From contig NZ_BMLT01000005.1 in NCBI RefSeq assembly GCF_014645375.1, positions 1 to 64,000 of the forward strand: a DNA stretch of 64,000 nucleotides. Reading direction: 5' to 3'. Numbering within the stretch: position 1 is the first letter of the stretch; each line of letters starts with the position of its first letter. Under the pieces are notes generated by a model that saw only the letters and a program-made list of their open reading frames with translations, was not told the DNA's origin and did not search any database. Shown one piece after another: positions 38,244-47,568 of the stretch. The stretch comes from Marinobacterium nitratireducens. GTDB taxonomy: Bacteria > Pseudomonadota > Gammaproteobacteria > Pseudomonadales > Balneatricaceae. A program made the translations under genes and the position numbers.

Positions 38244-38827
38244 AGCTCCACCTCCGCCGGCGCGATCACGCGGGTGTTATGACCTTCTGCCAGCTTCGGC
38301 AGCTTCACCTCGGTCACCTTCCAGCCCCGGTGCACCAGGGTACCGGTGAACGGCGCCTTGCCGACCACATTGCCGGTCAGGCGCACTTCATGGGCGTCGA
38401 AGCCTTCCTGCAGGGTGACGCGGCTTTCCTCGTCCTCGCTGCGCACCGGCTCGAAGCGGAAATACTCGTCCAGCGCCTTGCGGCTGCCTTCGTGGACCAC
38501 GCGCGCCGCGGCGCCGATGTCGGCGTCGGAGAAACCGGCCAGGTCTTCGCGCACGAAATCGACGAAGCGCGCCTCCTGCTGTAACAGCGACAGCAGCTGC
38601 AGCGCCGCATCCGGGGTCGCCTCCTTCAGCTTCGGCACCGGCTTGGGTTCCGGTTTAGGCTCCGGCTTGGGCTCAGGCACAGGTTCGGGCTTCACCTGCG
38701 GCGCAGGCGCCTGCTGCGCGGAAGATCCCTTGGACAGATACATCACCAGAAACAGCATGGCCAGTACCGCCAGCCCCAGATGTCCTGCATCGAGGGTGGT
38801 CGGCAGCGCCGTAAAATCGAAATTCAT
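38240..38827 (-). CDS. DUF2760 protein, first gene of Hsp70 operon
   Basis: A 195-residue protein. One membrane helix (LGLAVLAMLFLVMYL, about 17-31) is followed by a Pro/Lys/Glu-rich spacer with repeated PEPKPEPK units (about 43-65). The soluble DUF2760 domain follows from about 70 (ALQLLSLLQQEARFVDFVRE). The domain has no known activity but regularly precedes two Hsp70 homologues. The topology suggests an inner-membrane anchor holding the domain in the cytoplasm or periplasm at a distance. The ATG at 38827 has AGGAG eight bases upstream. Overlaps the next gene by four bases. Confidence 0.85.
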   Translation of the reverse strand: MNFDFTALPTTLDAGHLGLAVLAMLFLVMYLSKGSSAQQAPAPQVKPEPVPEPKPEPKPEPKPVPKLKEATPDAALQLLSLLQQEARFVDFVREDLAGFSDADIGAAARVVHEGSRKALDEYFRFEPVRSEDEESRVTLQEGFDAHEVRLTGNVVGKAPFTGTLVHRGWKVTEVKLPKLAEGHNTRVIAPAEVEL

Positions 38828-38930
38828 GCGTTTACTCCTGACTATTAACGAGGGCAACGAGGACCTGGCCCCAAAAAAGCGCCCATTGTACCCAAATCGT
38901 GATGCGAATGCCGGGGCAAGCCAGCCGTGA

Positions 38931-40154
38931 TTACAGCAGCGCGTGGCTGTAATTGAGGATCAGACGGTTCTCATCCGAATTGTAGGTTTCGGTGGAGCGG
39001 ACCGAGGAATTGCGCCAGCGCAGTGACAGCCCCTCGACGGCGGGGAACTGGTACTGCAGCTCGACGTTACGCTCCCACTCCTTGCCGTCGTGGCCGCCGC
39101 CGCTGCGAATGCCGTCACCGCTGGTGTAGCGGGTCATGAAGGTCAGACCCGGCATCGATGCGAAGGCGTAGTCGAAGCGTGCCTGCCAGGAGTCCTCATC
39201 GGCGCGGTCGAAGTCCAGACGCTGAACCGAGTTCCAGGTGACCAGGCCGTTGTCGTCGTGGTTGAAGCCGTCCCAGGACTCCTCGTACTCGTCGCCGTCG
39301 ACAGTCTGGTAGGACAGAGTGACCTTCGCCGCCCCCATGCGCAGCTGCGCGGCGATATTGGTCAGGTTGCTGTCATAATCCCGGCCGACTGAATCCAGCG
39401 CGCCGTTGCCGTCGGCATCACCGATATAGTGATGCAGGTCGAGCAGCAGTTCGCGGCCCTGCCCCAGCGCCAGCGGATAACTGGCGTTGAAGTAGGTCTG
39501 GCGCAGCACGTTGTCCGCTTCGCCGTACGCCGCGGCCAGGCTCAGGCCGTTGCCGAAGCGGTAGCCGCCACCGATCACGCCGACTTCGTAGTCGTTGCCC
39601 CGGTTGTCGGTGTAGGACTCGAAGTCGTCCTCGGTCTTGGCACTGGCCTTGTCGGACCAGATGCCATAGAGCTCGAGCGCATCCCAGCTGCCGGCCAGCA
39701 TCGCCGCCTGGGTCGCGCTCGGCGTGGAACGGGAGTCGGAATCGTTGAACAGCGGAGTGTCCAGCACCATGCGCCCGCCGCGCAGCTCTGCCGCCTGTCC
39801 GAGCCTGAGCTTGGCGTACGCCTGGCCGAATTTGGTGTAGCCGCCCTGGGAGCCGTCGCCCTCGTCCTGCAGGATGCCGGTACCGCCCTCGCCGCGGTCA
39901 CCGGCGAGCTTGCCCACGGTGAACAGCGAGGCGTCGAAGCCGAGCAGGCCGCCGGCGTAGCCTGAGACGTAGTCCAGACGCAGCGCCTGGGACAGGGCCT
40001 CGGAGTCGTTGAGTCCCTGATCCTTGTCGCGGTTGAAGTAGAAGGTACGGAATTTTGCCGTCAGCCGGTGGGCATCGTCGGCCACCGCCGCGGGACTCTG
40101 GACTGCTGCAATGGCCAGGGCAACGCCCGCCAGGGCCGAGACTCGGTTATCCAT
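38931..40154 (-). CDS. OprD-family outer membrane porin
   Basis: A 407-residue outer-membrane protein. A signal peptide (cleavage probably after AAVA near residue 25) leads into the OprD-type opening strand HRLTAKFRTFYFNRDKDQG. Alternating beta strands run to a C-terminal LILNYSHALL. GGRMVLDTPLFNDSDSRSTP is the OprD family loop. These porins admit small anionic nutrients or peptides; the substrate is not predictable here. Monocistronic, with 136 bases before the next gene upstream. Confidence 0.87.
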   Translation of the reverse strand: MDNRVSALAGVALAIAAVQSPAAVADDAHRLTAKFRTFYFNRDKDQGLNDSEALSQALRLDYVSGYAGGLLGFDASLFTVGKLAGDRGEGGTGILQDEGDGSQGGYTKFGQAYAKLRLGQAAELRGGRMVLDTPLFNDSDSRSTPSATQAAMLAGSWDALELYGIWSDKASAKTEDDFESYTDNRGNDYEVGVIGGGYRFGNGLSLAAAYGEADNVLRQTYFNASYPLALGQGRELLLDLHHYIGDADGNGALDSVGRDYDSNLTNIAAQLRMGAAKVTLSYQTVDGDEYEESWDGFNHDDNGLVTWNSVQRLDFDRADEDSWQARFDYAFASMPGLTFMTRYTSGDGIRSGGGHDGKEWERNVELQYQFPAVEGLSLRWRNSSVRSTETYNSDENRLILNYSHALL

Positions 40155-40297
40155 AGAGTTTCAATCTCCGTTTGCTGTTCTCGATACGGCACCGCTGGTG
40201 CCGAACCAATAGGTTAAGGCGCCTGCCTTGTGAGCCGGGTTCGTCGGGTTCGCCGGCGACAAGGGTAACGATTTGGGATTGCGGAAAAAAGACGCGC

Positions 40298-41161
40298 TCA
40301 GCGTCCGGACAACCGTGCCAGCCCTTCCTGCGCGCTGCTTGCCACCAGCACCCCGTCGCGACTGTAGAAGCTGCCGCGCCCGAAATAGCGGCCATGGGCC
40401 GAGCGCGGGCTTTCCATGTGGTAATAGAGCCACTCGTCGACCCGGAAGTCGGCGTGGAACCAGAGCGCATGATCAAGGCTCGCCAGCTGAATGCCGGGGG
40501 TCAGCATGTTCAGCCCGTGCGGGCGCAGGCCGGTCAGCATCAGCTCCTTGTCCGATATATAGGTCAGCAGCATGCGATGCAGGGCCGGCTCATCCGGCAG
40601 CCGCCCGATAAAGCGGAACCAGAAGCCGTTCACCGGCTCCTGCTGTCCGGGATCGAAGGGGTCGGCCTGGTCCTCGGCGCGAATGTCCACCGCTTCCAGC
40701 GGAAACTCGAACAGCAGCGGATGACTGCGATTGACCTGCAGCAGCTGCTCGATGCGCTCGATATTGCGCTCCAGCGTTTCCGGCATGCGGATACCGGCCG
40801 GCATTTCGACCTGATGCTCGGGCCCTTCCTCCGCGCGATGAAAGGAAATCGCGCAGTTGAAGATCGCCTTGCCATCCTGCTTGGCCACCACCCGCCGCGT
40901 GGCGAAGCTGCCACCGTCCCGGATCGGGTCGACATCGAAGATCACCGGCCGTTCGGCGTTGCCCGGGCGCAGGAAATAGGCGTGCATCGAGTGGGCATGG
41001 CGATCCTCGGCCACCGTGCGTTCGGCCGCGTTCAGCGCCTGCGCCAGCACCTGTCCGCCAAAGATCTTCGGAAACGGCAGCGGCAGCGAGTCGCCCCGGA
41101 ACAGGAAACGGTCAAGCTGCTCGACCTGGAGGTTGTCCAGCAGCTCATCGATATCAAACAT
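40298..41161 (-). CDS. tesB: Acyl-CoA thioesterase II
   Basis: A 287-residue double hot-dog thioesterase that hydrolyses acyl-CoA to free acid and CoA. Family text: LFRGDSLPLPFPKIFGGQVL near the start, VIFDVDPIRDGGSFATRRVV in the first hot-dog, and SLDHALWFHADFRVDEWLYY in the second, containing the catalytic Asp region. The length matches E. coli TesB (286). The ATG at 41161 has GGAG upstream; a longer frame adds 14 residues without support. Confidence 0.93.
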   Translation of the reverse strand: MFDIDELLDNLQVEQLDRFLFRGDSLPLPFPKIFGGQVLAQALNAAERTVAEDRHAHSMHAYFLRPGNAERPVIFDVDPIRDGGSFATRRVVAKQDGKAIFNCAISFHRAEEGPEHQVEMPAGIRMPETLERNIERIEQLLQVNRSHPLLFEFPLEAVDIRAEDQADPFDPGQQEPVNGFWFRFIGRLPDEPALHRMLLTYISDKELMLTGLRPHGLNMLTPGIQLASLDHALWFHADFRVDEWLYYHMESPRSAHGRYFGRGSFYSRDGVLVASSAQEGLARLSGR

Positions 41162-41280
41162 GGGGTATCTCCGAAACTCGAACACCGGAGGGATCCGGCG
41201 CACCTGCCTATTTTATGCAAGTTTGGGCCCAGCACCAGCGATGGCTTGCCCGATGCTTCATCCCCTCACCGCGGCCCCGT

Positions 41281-41577
41281 TCAGGCGCGCAGGTAGGCCC
41301 AGCCTGCCCCCTGTTGTTGCGCGATGTGGAGTACCGCCGCCGGAACGGTGCGCACGCTCGCGGGCGCCGCGAGATTCTGGTTGACGAGACTGTTGCGACA
41401 GAGCACCAGCAACGGCAGCACGGCTTCGTCGTCGATCTTCACCGCCGCGGCCGCCGCCGGGCCATTGACGACGATCTCGACCTGGGCGTCCGGCTCGAGT
41501 TTGAGCAGGTTGCGGGCATTGGACTGGGCGCGTGCAAGCGCAGCCTCGGTCGGCGCGTGTATCATCAGTTGAATCAT
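41281..41577 (-). CDS. DsrE-like small protein
   Basis: A 98-residue alpha/beta protein of the DsrE/DsrF-like fold. The central strand plus cysteine LLVLCRNSLVNQNL is the family position where DsrE and TusD place their active Cys. The end QQQGAGWAYLRA is typical of the stand-alone group. It starts 25 bases after the ABC ATPase stop, with AAGGAG upstream, so it is the fourth gene of the importer operon. A sulfur relay or thiol-binding role is suggested by family and by the sulfonate-type transporter, not proven. Confidence 0.75.
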   Translation of the reverse strand: MIQLMIHAPTEAALARAQSNARNLLKLEPDAQVEIVVNGPAAAAAVKIDDEAVLPLLVLCRNSLVNQNLAAPASVRTVPAAVLHIAQQQGAGWAYLRA

Positions 41578-41602
41578 GATCGGAACTCCTTGTCCCGCAG
41601 CC

Positions 41603-42334
41603 TTAGAGCGCCGCGGCTATTTCATGGGCGATTGATTGCAGGTCTTCGGCGTTGCGGCCCCGGGGACGCGGCAGGTCGATGCGGCGGTCGACACTGACCT
41701 GACCCGGACTTCCGGCCAGCACGATAACACGATCCGCGAGGTAAACCGCCTCTTCGATATCGTGGGTGATGAACATCACCGCCGCGCCGGTCTTCTGCCA
41801 GATCCCGAGCAGCTCGTCCTGCAGGTGCTGCCGGGTGATGGCATCGACCGCGCTGAACGGCTCGTCCATCAGCAGCAGGTCCGGGTGTACCGCCAGCGCA
41901 CGGGCGATACCGGCGCGCTGTACCTGACCGCCGGAAAGCTGATGCGGCCAGCGGTCCGCCAGGTGCGACAGGAGCGTAAGCCCCAATACCTCGTCGATAC
42001 GCGCCGCCTTCTCCTCGGCACTGAGCGCCAGCCCCTGCAGGCCGTAGGCGATATTGCTGCGCAGCCGACGCCAGGGCAGCAGGCGGCCGTCCTGGAACAC
42101 GGTACCGCGACTGCGGCTGCCCGGCTTGCCCGGCACGTCCAGCACGATCTCACCTGCGCTCGGGCTCGCCAGCCCGGCGACGCAGCGCAGCAGCGTCGAC
42201 TTGCCGACGCCGGAGCCGCCGACCACCGCGACGAACTCGCCGGCACCGATGTGAAGGTCAAGCCCCTCGAACACCGGATGATCGGCGTTTCGGTAGTGGT
42301 AGGTCAGACGGTCGATGGTCAGGATGGACGCCAT
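41603..42334 (-). CDS. ABC importer ATPase, sulfonate/taurine/nitrate type
   Basis: A 243-residue ABC ATPase. Walker A GGSGVGKST (about 39-47), signature LSGGQVQRAGIARAL, Walker B LLLMDEPFSAVD and the His switch VMFITHDIEEAVYLADRVIV are all present. The last motif, HDIEEAVYLADR, is typical of SsuB, TauB and NrtD. It energises the adjacent permease. The start overlaps the permease stop by 16 bases. Confidence 0.92.
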   Translation of the reverse strand: MASILTIDRLTYHYRNADHPVFEGLDLHIGAGEFVAVVGGSGVGKSTLLRCVAGLASPSAGEIVLDVPGKPGSRSRGTVFQDGRLLPWRRLRSNIAYGLQGLALSAEEKAARIDEVLGLTLLSHLADRWPHQLSGGQVQRAGIARALAVHPDLLLMDEPFSAVDAITRQHLQDELLGIWQKTGAAVMFITHDIEEAVYLADRVIVLAGSPGQVSVDRRIDLPRPRGRNAEDLQSIAHEIAAAL

Positions 42335-43101
42335 TGCAGTGCTCGTTTCTCGATCTGGGCAAAAAGTGTGTCGCTGAGGGTGTAAACCAGCGAGATGATC
42401 AGCATGTAAACCACCACCGCCTCGTAGGCGCCGACACCGGCGGCGGCGTTCATCTCCTGTCCCATGCCGGGCACGCCGAGCAGCTCGGCGGCAATCAGCG
42501 TCATCCAGGCCTGGCCGATGCCGGTGCGCATGCCGGAAAAGATCCCGGGCGCCGCGGCCGGCAGCGTAACGTTGAATGCCTGGTTGAGGTGCCCGTGCTG
42601 GCCGAAGGCGCGCGCCAGTTCATAGTACTTGGGGTCGATGTTGCGCACCGCCGAGTAAGTGGCGAAATAATTGACCCAGAACACGCCGATGGCGATGACG
42701 AAAGCGGCGCCGGCGTGGCTGACCTTGAACCAGGCAATGGCGAACACTACCCAGGCCAGCGGCGGAATCGGGCGCAGAATTCGCGCCAGCCAGGCGTGCA
42801 GGGCGTCGACCGAGTGCGACGAAGCCGCCGTTGCGCCGACCAGGAAACCGAGCAGCGTGCCCATCCCCAGCCCCCAGACGTAGTGCACCAGGCTCGACAG
42901 AATCGATGGCAGCAAGCGGCCCGAAGACCACTCGTCGGCCAGCGCTGCCGGCAGCCGGAAAGGGTCCGGGATGGTTCCGGGCGGCGCCCAGCCCGTGACC
43001 TGGGCGAACTTCCAGACAGCGACGAACAGCACCACGCCACCCAAACCCAGCAGCGCCCGCCCCGTCGCGGAGCGGGTGAAGGAGTTGCCGGGGTGTGACA
43101 T
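42319..43101 (-). CDS. ABC importer permease, SsuC/TauC type
   Basis: A 260-residue permease with about six membrane segments. The EAA loop that docks the ATPase is ELARAFGQHGHLNQAFNVTL, followed by PAAAPGIFSGMRTGIGQAWM, as in SsuC and TauC. The N-terminal WAPPGTIPDPFRLPAALADE also fits this group. It overlaps the stop of the binding-protein gene by one base (TGATG), showing tight coupling. Confidence 0.92.
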   Translation of the reverse strand: MSHPGNSFTRSATGRALLGLGGVVLFVAVWKFAQVTGWAPPGTIPDPFRLPAALADEWSSGRLLPSILSSLVHYVWGLGMGTLLGFLVGATAASSHSVDALHAWLARILRPIPPLAWVVFAIAWFKVSHAGAAFVIAIGVFWVNYFATYSAVRNIDPKYYELARAFGQHGHLNQAFNVTLPAAAPGIFSGMRTGIGQAWMTLIAAELLGVPGMGQEMNAAAGVGAYEAVVVYMLIISLVYTLSDTLFAQIEKRALQWRPS

Positions 43102-44105
43102 CAGTTCGCCGGCGCCAGTTGATCGTAAAAGCGGGTGTCGAACAGTTCATCCAGCATGACATCGGCCTTGAGGGTGCCGAGCTCGGCCTGGAAGTCGCGC
43201 ATTTCGCGGGTACCGTCGACGATGGCGTTGGGGTCGGCCTCGAAGTTATCGGCGGAGTTGCGCAGCGCCAGCTCCACCACATCCGCCGACAGACGGCCGC
43301 CACCGACGTACTTGCCGACCGCCGCCACTGTGCTGGCCGGATCCGATTTCAGCTGCTCGGTCGCTTCGACATGGGCCCTTACCAGCGCCTGCACCAGCTC
43401 GGGCTGCTCGTTGATCAGCGCTTCGCGAACCGCCAGAACGGCGCCGGGCTGATGCGGGAACATCTCGGAGCCACGGGCAACGACTCGGGCATCCTCACGA
43501 CGCTGGGTCACGATGCTGACCACCGGCTCCAGAATCGCGGCGCCATCGACCGCACCGGTCATCAGCGACTGCTGCACCTGGGCCGCCCCCTGATAAACGA
43601 TGTCCACGCTGGCCGGATCGATGCCGAGCTGACGGCGCATCCAGTACTGCAGCACGGTTTCGGGCACCGAGCCGACCGGGAAGGTGGCGATCACGGGCTT
43701 GCGGCCCTTGTCGGCAGCAAACCGCTCGAAGGCGGTTTTGGCATCGCCGTCGAAGTACGGCGCCAGCTCGCCCAGCGCCAGCATACTGATCTGCTCGACA
43801 ATGTTCGACGCCACCACCTTGATATCGGCGCCCTTGGCGCGGGCGACCATCGCCGGCCCGATGCCGAGATAAGCCACATCGAGCTGACCGGCCAGCAGCG
43901 CCTGCACGATCGCCGGGCCGTTCTGGAACTGAACCAGTTTCGGATCGGATACCCCCGCCTGACCCAGGGCACCGTTTTCCAGTACGACGAACGCCTGCGA
44001 AACCGGAATGATCGGCATGTAGCCGATTTCGAGCGGCTCAGCCGCCCGAGAAGTGCTGGTTAAGGTCACCAGACATGTCAACAGCAGCGCCAGAACTCCA
44101 CGCAT
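43101..44105 (-). CDS. ABC importer periplasmic binding protein, sulfonate-type
   Basis: A 334-residue exported binding protein (signal peptide RGVLALLLTCLVTLTSTSRA). The opening EPLEIGYMPIIPVSQAFVVL and FQNGPAIVQALLAGQLDVAY are typical of the SsuA/TauA/NMT1 fold, type II periplasmic proteins that bind sulfonates, taurine, nitrate or pyrimidine precursors. FPVGSVPETVLQYWMRRQLG is the inter-domain region. The ligand is not determined. First gene of a four-gene operon: binding protein, permease, ATPase, DsrE-like. Confidence 0.88.
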   Translation of the reverse strand: MRGVLALLLTCLVTLTSTSRAAEPLEIGYMPIIPVSQAFVVLENGALGQAGVSDPKLVQFQNGPAIVQALLAGQLDVAYLGIGPAMVARAKGADIKVVASNIVEQISMLALGELAPYFDGDAKTAFERFAADKGRKPVIATFPVGSVPETVLQYWMRRQLGIDPASVDIVYQGAAQVQQSLMTGAVDGAAILEPVVSIVTQRREDARVVARGSEMFPHQPGAVLAVREALINEQPELVQALVRAHVEATEQLKSDPASTVAAVGKYVGGGRLSADVVELALRNSADNFEADPNAIVDGTREMRDFQAELGTLKADVMLDELFDTRFYDQLAPAN

Positions 44106-44257
44106 GATCGGCCTCCTTGAATGCGGTTAGAGTGGCGTCATGCTATATAAATGAATCTGCATTTTACAGCTGGCACTAAGCACTTTTAGCTATATGATTA
44201 GTTTCGAATTTACCGATTAACCCGCCGAACCGGCATGTCCTGCACCGGTGCTCCGGT

Positions 44258-45562
44258 TCAGCCGTCGACCAGGCGGTGCGCAATGCAGAACTGCCGGTGA
44301 TCGCCGACCACACAGTCGGCATAGGCGAAGGCCATGCTGCCGAGCAAATCGATGAAAGCATCGAAGCGGCCAAGCGCCGGTGCGCTTACGGCATCGGCGA
44401 AAATTGCCTCGCGCCCGGAGCCAAGGGCCCGGGCACCGCGCAGATGCGACGCCGCCAGTATAGCGCCCCAGTTCTGCGCCAGTTCGCGCCATGCCTTGCC
44501 TTTGGTCAGCTTGTGGGTCGGGTAGTCGGCCTTGAACGGCGAGCGTTCCCGCACCGAAAACCACTGCCCGTCCAGCTCCAGCCAGCCGACGTAGGGATCG
44601 GGGTGACGCGCCAGTGCCTGGAAAGCCCGCGCGTGCCGCTCGCCCTCATGCCCGAACAGCCGGCTGTACTCCTCGCGTTCGCGGCGGTTCATCACCTGCC
44701 AGGCGGCCGGCGGTTGCTGCGCCTTGATATCGAGGATCACATCGTCGTGATCTCCCTCCGCCTGGCCCTCGATCAGCGCATAGAAGCGATCGCTGCCGAG
44801 CGAGCCGGTGCCCGCCGCCAGCCGGCGTGCCACATCCTTGACCCGAAAGTGCTGTTGACTGTGCCCCGGCACCTCGTCGTCGAGGCTGTCCTGATAAGCT
44901 TCCAGCGCATCGATCAGGGAGCCGCGCTGGACCTGCGGCAACTCGCCGAGCTTGGCATGACCGGCCTGGAAGCGACGCTCGTCGTCGTTGCCGCAGGTCC
45001 ACTTGTCGAGCATCGCCTGCCGGCTCTTCCTTGCTGCCGTCCTGACGAGGAACTTCTGTAACCGGCCATCGCTGCTGTCGGGCATCGCCACCCAGTCGAT
45101 GAGCGTCCGCCAGTTCGCCAGGCCCTCGAGATAACTGCGCGCCAGCTCCCTCAGCGCCTTGCGGATGGCCTTGTCGCCGCAATCGGGCATTTCCCGCATC
45201 GCCAGCACCAGACTGACCGCCAGCCGCCACAGGTCGTACTGATAGTCGCCGATCAGAGCATCGTCGAAGTCGTCGAGCCCGAAACGCACCTGGTTGTCGT
45301 GGCTGCCATAGGCGCCGAAGTTGTGCAGATGGGCATCGCCCTGCAGCCAGGTCTGGGTCTCGCTCAAACCGCCGAACAGCGAAAAGTGCCAGTCCCGATA
45401 CAGATCCGACCAGTAAAGATGATTGCTGCCGCGGTAGAAGGTGAAGGGCGATACCGCCATGCGATGGTATTTCTGAGCCCGCAGCTCCGGCGTCAGCCCG
45501 GCGTTGGTGGTGTCGAGCTCCGCCAGCATGCTCTCGCTGCGGTTATGCGCGGTGGTGGTCAT
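44258..45562 (-). CDS. DUF2252 family protein
   Basis: A 434-residue soluble protein of the DUF2252 family. Family motifs: MAVSPFTFYRGSNHLYWSDL, LQGDAHLHNFGAYG and FGLDDFDDALIGDYQYDLWR. The GDAHLHN and DDFDDA blocks resemble the catalytic HxD/N and metal-binding Asp of aminoglycoside-phosphotransferase-like kinases, so a kinase role is suspected, but none is proven. Single gene; its end leaves about 150 bases to the importer operon. Confidence 0.88.
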   Translation of the reverse strand: MTTTAHNRSESMLAELDTTNAGLTPELRAQKYHRMAVSPFTFYRGSNHLYWSDLYRDWHFSLFGGLSETQTWLQGDAHLHNFGAYGSHDNQVRFGLDDFDDALIGDYQYDLWRLAVSLVLAMREMPDCGDKAIRKALRELARSYLEGLANWRTLIDWVAMPDSSDGRLQKFLVRTAARKSRQAMLDKWTCGNDDERRFQAGHAKLGELPQVQRGSLIDALEAYQDSLDDEVPGHSQQHFRVKDVARRLAAGTGSLGSDRFYALIEGQAEGDHDDVILDIKAQQPPAAWQVMNRREREEYSRLFGHEGERHARAFQALARHPDPYVGWLELDGQWFSVRERSPFKADYPTHKLTKGKAWRELAQNWGAILAASHLRGARALGSGREAIFADAVSAPALGRFDAFIDLLGSMAFAYADCVVGDHRQFCIAHRLVDG

Positions 45563-45867
45563 ATCAAGACATCCCTTTTGAATATTGCAGTGTCAGACGA
45601 ACGGCGTCGGATTTCCACCGTCCGGGGCATGCCAGCATGACCCTCAGCTGGCTGCCGAAACGGTGTTCCATACATCGCCGACGGCGATTCAGCCCAAAGG
45701 TGCCCGATACCAGTGCAATGCAGGCAATAATATTCGCGTGTTATTCATCCTCGCCCAATACTGAAGCCAGTATGGAATACTGTCACCGCCAGTCACGCCC
45801 GGGCATCCCGGATGACGACCGCAGCCGGAGTCCCGGATACGCAGAACAACAAAGGAAGAAACGGACA
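45563..45867. other. Divergent intergenic region
   Basis: About 305 bases between the divergent DUF2252 and TRIC channel genes. It must contain both promoters. No terminator, repeat or recognisable operator is seen. An in-frame upstream extension of the channel gene across this region (from 45637) lacks membrane protein character and is not adopted. Confidence 0.45.
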
Positions 45868-46494
45868 ATGCCATTCGATTTCAGCACCGCGGTGAACATC
45901 ATGGGTCTTAGCGCGGTGGCGGTGTTCGCAATCTCGGGTGCCCTCGATGCGGCGCGGCACAAGATGGACCTGCTGGGCTTCATGCTGATCGGCACGGTAA
46001 CGGGGATCGGCGGCGGCACCGTACGCGACCTGCTGCTGGGCCAGCTCCCGGTGTTCTGGATTCGCGAGCCGATATGGGTTTCGGTGTGCCTGTTAGCTTC
46101 GTTCGCGACCTATTTCATCGCGCCCAGACTCAGTTCCCGGAGCCGCGCACTGGTCTGGATGGACGCGGTGGGCCTGGCACTGTTCGCCGTGACCGGCACC
46201 GAGATCGCGATCACTCTGGGCGTCTCGCCCCTGATTGCCGTCTGCATGGGGGTCATGACCGCCACCTTCGGCGGCATCGCCCGCGATGTGCTTTGCGGCA
46301 GCAACCTGACCCTGATGAACGAGGAACTCTACATCACCACCGCGCTGGCCGGCGCGATCGCCTACCTCTGCCTCGGCGCTCTGAACCTGCCCACCAACTA
46401 CGATCTGATCGGCGGCTTCCTCGTGGGCTTCATTCTGAGAGCCCTGGCGATCAAGTTCCGCATCAAGCTGCCCAATCCGTATAAAGCGAAGTAG
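45868..46494 (+). CDS. TRIC-type cation channel family protein (UPF0126)
   Basis: A 208-residue inner-membrane protein with seven hydrophobic segments, formed by two UPF0126 repeats. The paired signatures are GTVTGIGGGTVRDLLLGQLP and GVMTATFGGIARDVLCGSNL, each with the GG-x-x-RD motif of the prokaryotic TRIC channels. These carry K+ and other monovalent cations as trimers. The ATG at 45868 follows GGAAGAAACGG and fits the usual N-terminus (FDFSTAVNIMGLSAVAVFAI). Confidence 0.9.
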   Translation: MPFDFSTAVNIMGLSAVAVFAISGALDAARHKMDLLGFMLIGTVTGIGGGTVRDLLLGQLPVFWIREPIWVSVCLLASFATYFIAPRLSSRSRALVWMDAVGLALFAVTGTEIAITLGVSPLIAVCMGVMTATFGGIARDVLCGSNLTLMNEELYITTALAGAIAYLCLGALNLPTNYDLIGGFLVGFILRALAIKFRIKLPNPYKAK

Positions 46495-46574
46495 CCCGAA
46501 CGCTGGCCAGGCGAACGGGCCCGGCGCCGGACCATCGGCTATAATGGCGCGCACCTTCGAAGCGACCGTTCCCC

Positions 46575-47531
46575 ATGAGTAAAACCGACGCCCTGCGCAA
46601 TGCCAAGTCCGAACTCCATCCCCGCAACCGCCATCAGGCACGCTACGACTTTGTCGCGCTGACCGGATCCAGCCCCGAACTGAAGCCGTTCGTCAGGCCC
46701 AACCGCTTTGGCAACGACTCCATCGACTTTAGCGATCCCGAGGCGCTGAAAGCGCTCAACGCCGCCCTGCTGAAATATTTCTACGGGGTCGCGTTCTGGG
46801 ATCTGCCGCCGGGATTTCTCTGCCCGCCGATTCCGGGCCGGGCGGATTACGTTCACTACCTGGCGGACCTGCTGGCCGAGTCGAACGGTGGCATCATCCC
46901 CCGCGGCCGCTCGGTCAGGGCGCTGGATATCGGCATCGGCGCCAACTGCATCTACCCCATCGTCGGCACCCGGGAGTACGGCTGGCGCTTCGTCGGTTCC
47001 GATATCAACCCGGTGGCGATCGCCACGGCGCAGACGATCATCGCTGCCAACACCTGCCTCTCGGGCAATATCGAAGCCCGACTGCAGAAACAGCCGCAGC
47101 ATATCTTCGAGGGAATCTGGCGCGCCCACGAGCGCTTCGATATCACCCTGTGCAACCCGCCCTTCCATGCTTCCGAAGAGGCCATGGCCGCCGAGGCGAA
47201 CCGCAAGTGGCAGGGCCTGAAGAAACGCAGGACTGCGGCGAGCCCCCGGCTCAACTTCGGCGGTCAGGCCAATGAGCTCTGGTGCGATGGCGGCGAAGAG
47301 GAATTCGTTTGCCGCATGGTGCGCGAGAGCCGCACCTTCGGCGAGCGCTGCTGCTGGTTCACCTCTCTGGTGGCGAAACAGGCAAGTCTCAAGGCTATTC
47401 ATGACGAGCTGAAAAAGGCCGGTGCCGTGCAGGTACGCACCATCAAAATGGCGCAGGGTCAGAAGATCAGCCGCTTCGTCGCCTGGAGCTTCCTGACAGC
47501 CGAACAGCAGGCCGGGTGGCGGGCGGCGTGA
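46575..47531 (+). CDS. rlmF: 23S rRNA (adenine-1618 N6) methyltransferase
   Basis: A 318-residue methyltransferase matching RlmF (YbiN). It modifies A1618 of 23S rRNA using S-adenosylmethionine. Motifs: HPRNRHQARYDFVAL at the start, SAM loop ALDIGIGANCIYPIVG near residue 115, catalytic NPPFHAS near 193, and NFGGQANELWCDGGEEEFV near 226. Length and order fit the E. coli enzyme. Followed 37 bases later by a glycosyltransferase that acts on tRNA in its family, so the two may share a transcript of RNA modification genes. Confidence 0.94.
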   Translation: MSKTDALRNAKSELHPRNRHQARYDFVALTGSSPELKPFVRPNRFGNDSIDFSDPEALKALNAALLKYFYGVAFWDLPPGFLCPPIPGRADYVHYLADLLAESNGGIIPRGRSVRALDIGIGANCIYPIVGTREYGWRFVGSDINPVAIATAQTIIAANTCLSGNIEARLQKQPQHIFEGIWRAHERFDITLCNPPFHASEEAMAAEANRKWQGLKKRRTAASPRLNFGGQANELWCDGGEEEFVCRMVRESRTFGERCCWFTSLVAKQASLKAIHDELKKAGAVQVRTIKMAQGQKISRFVAWSFLTAEQQAGWRAA

Positions 47532-47568
47532 CCGCACCCACTCCGCAATGTAGCGACCGACCATCCCC

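Noticed and set aside
45637-45867. 77-residue N-terminal extension of the TRIC channel
   Set aside because: It is Arg- and Ser-rich and unlike channel N-termini; the ATG at 45868 fits the family and has a ribosome site.
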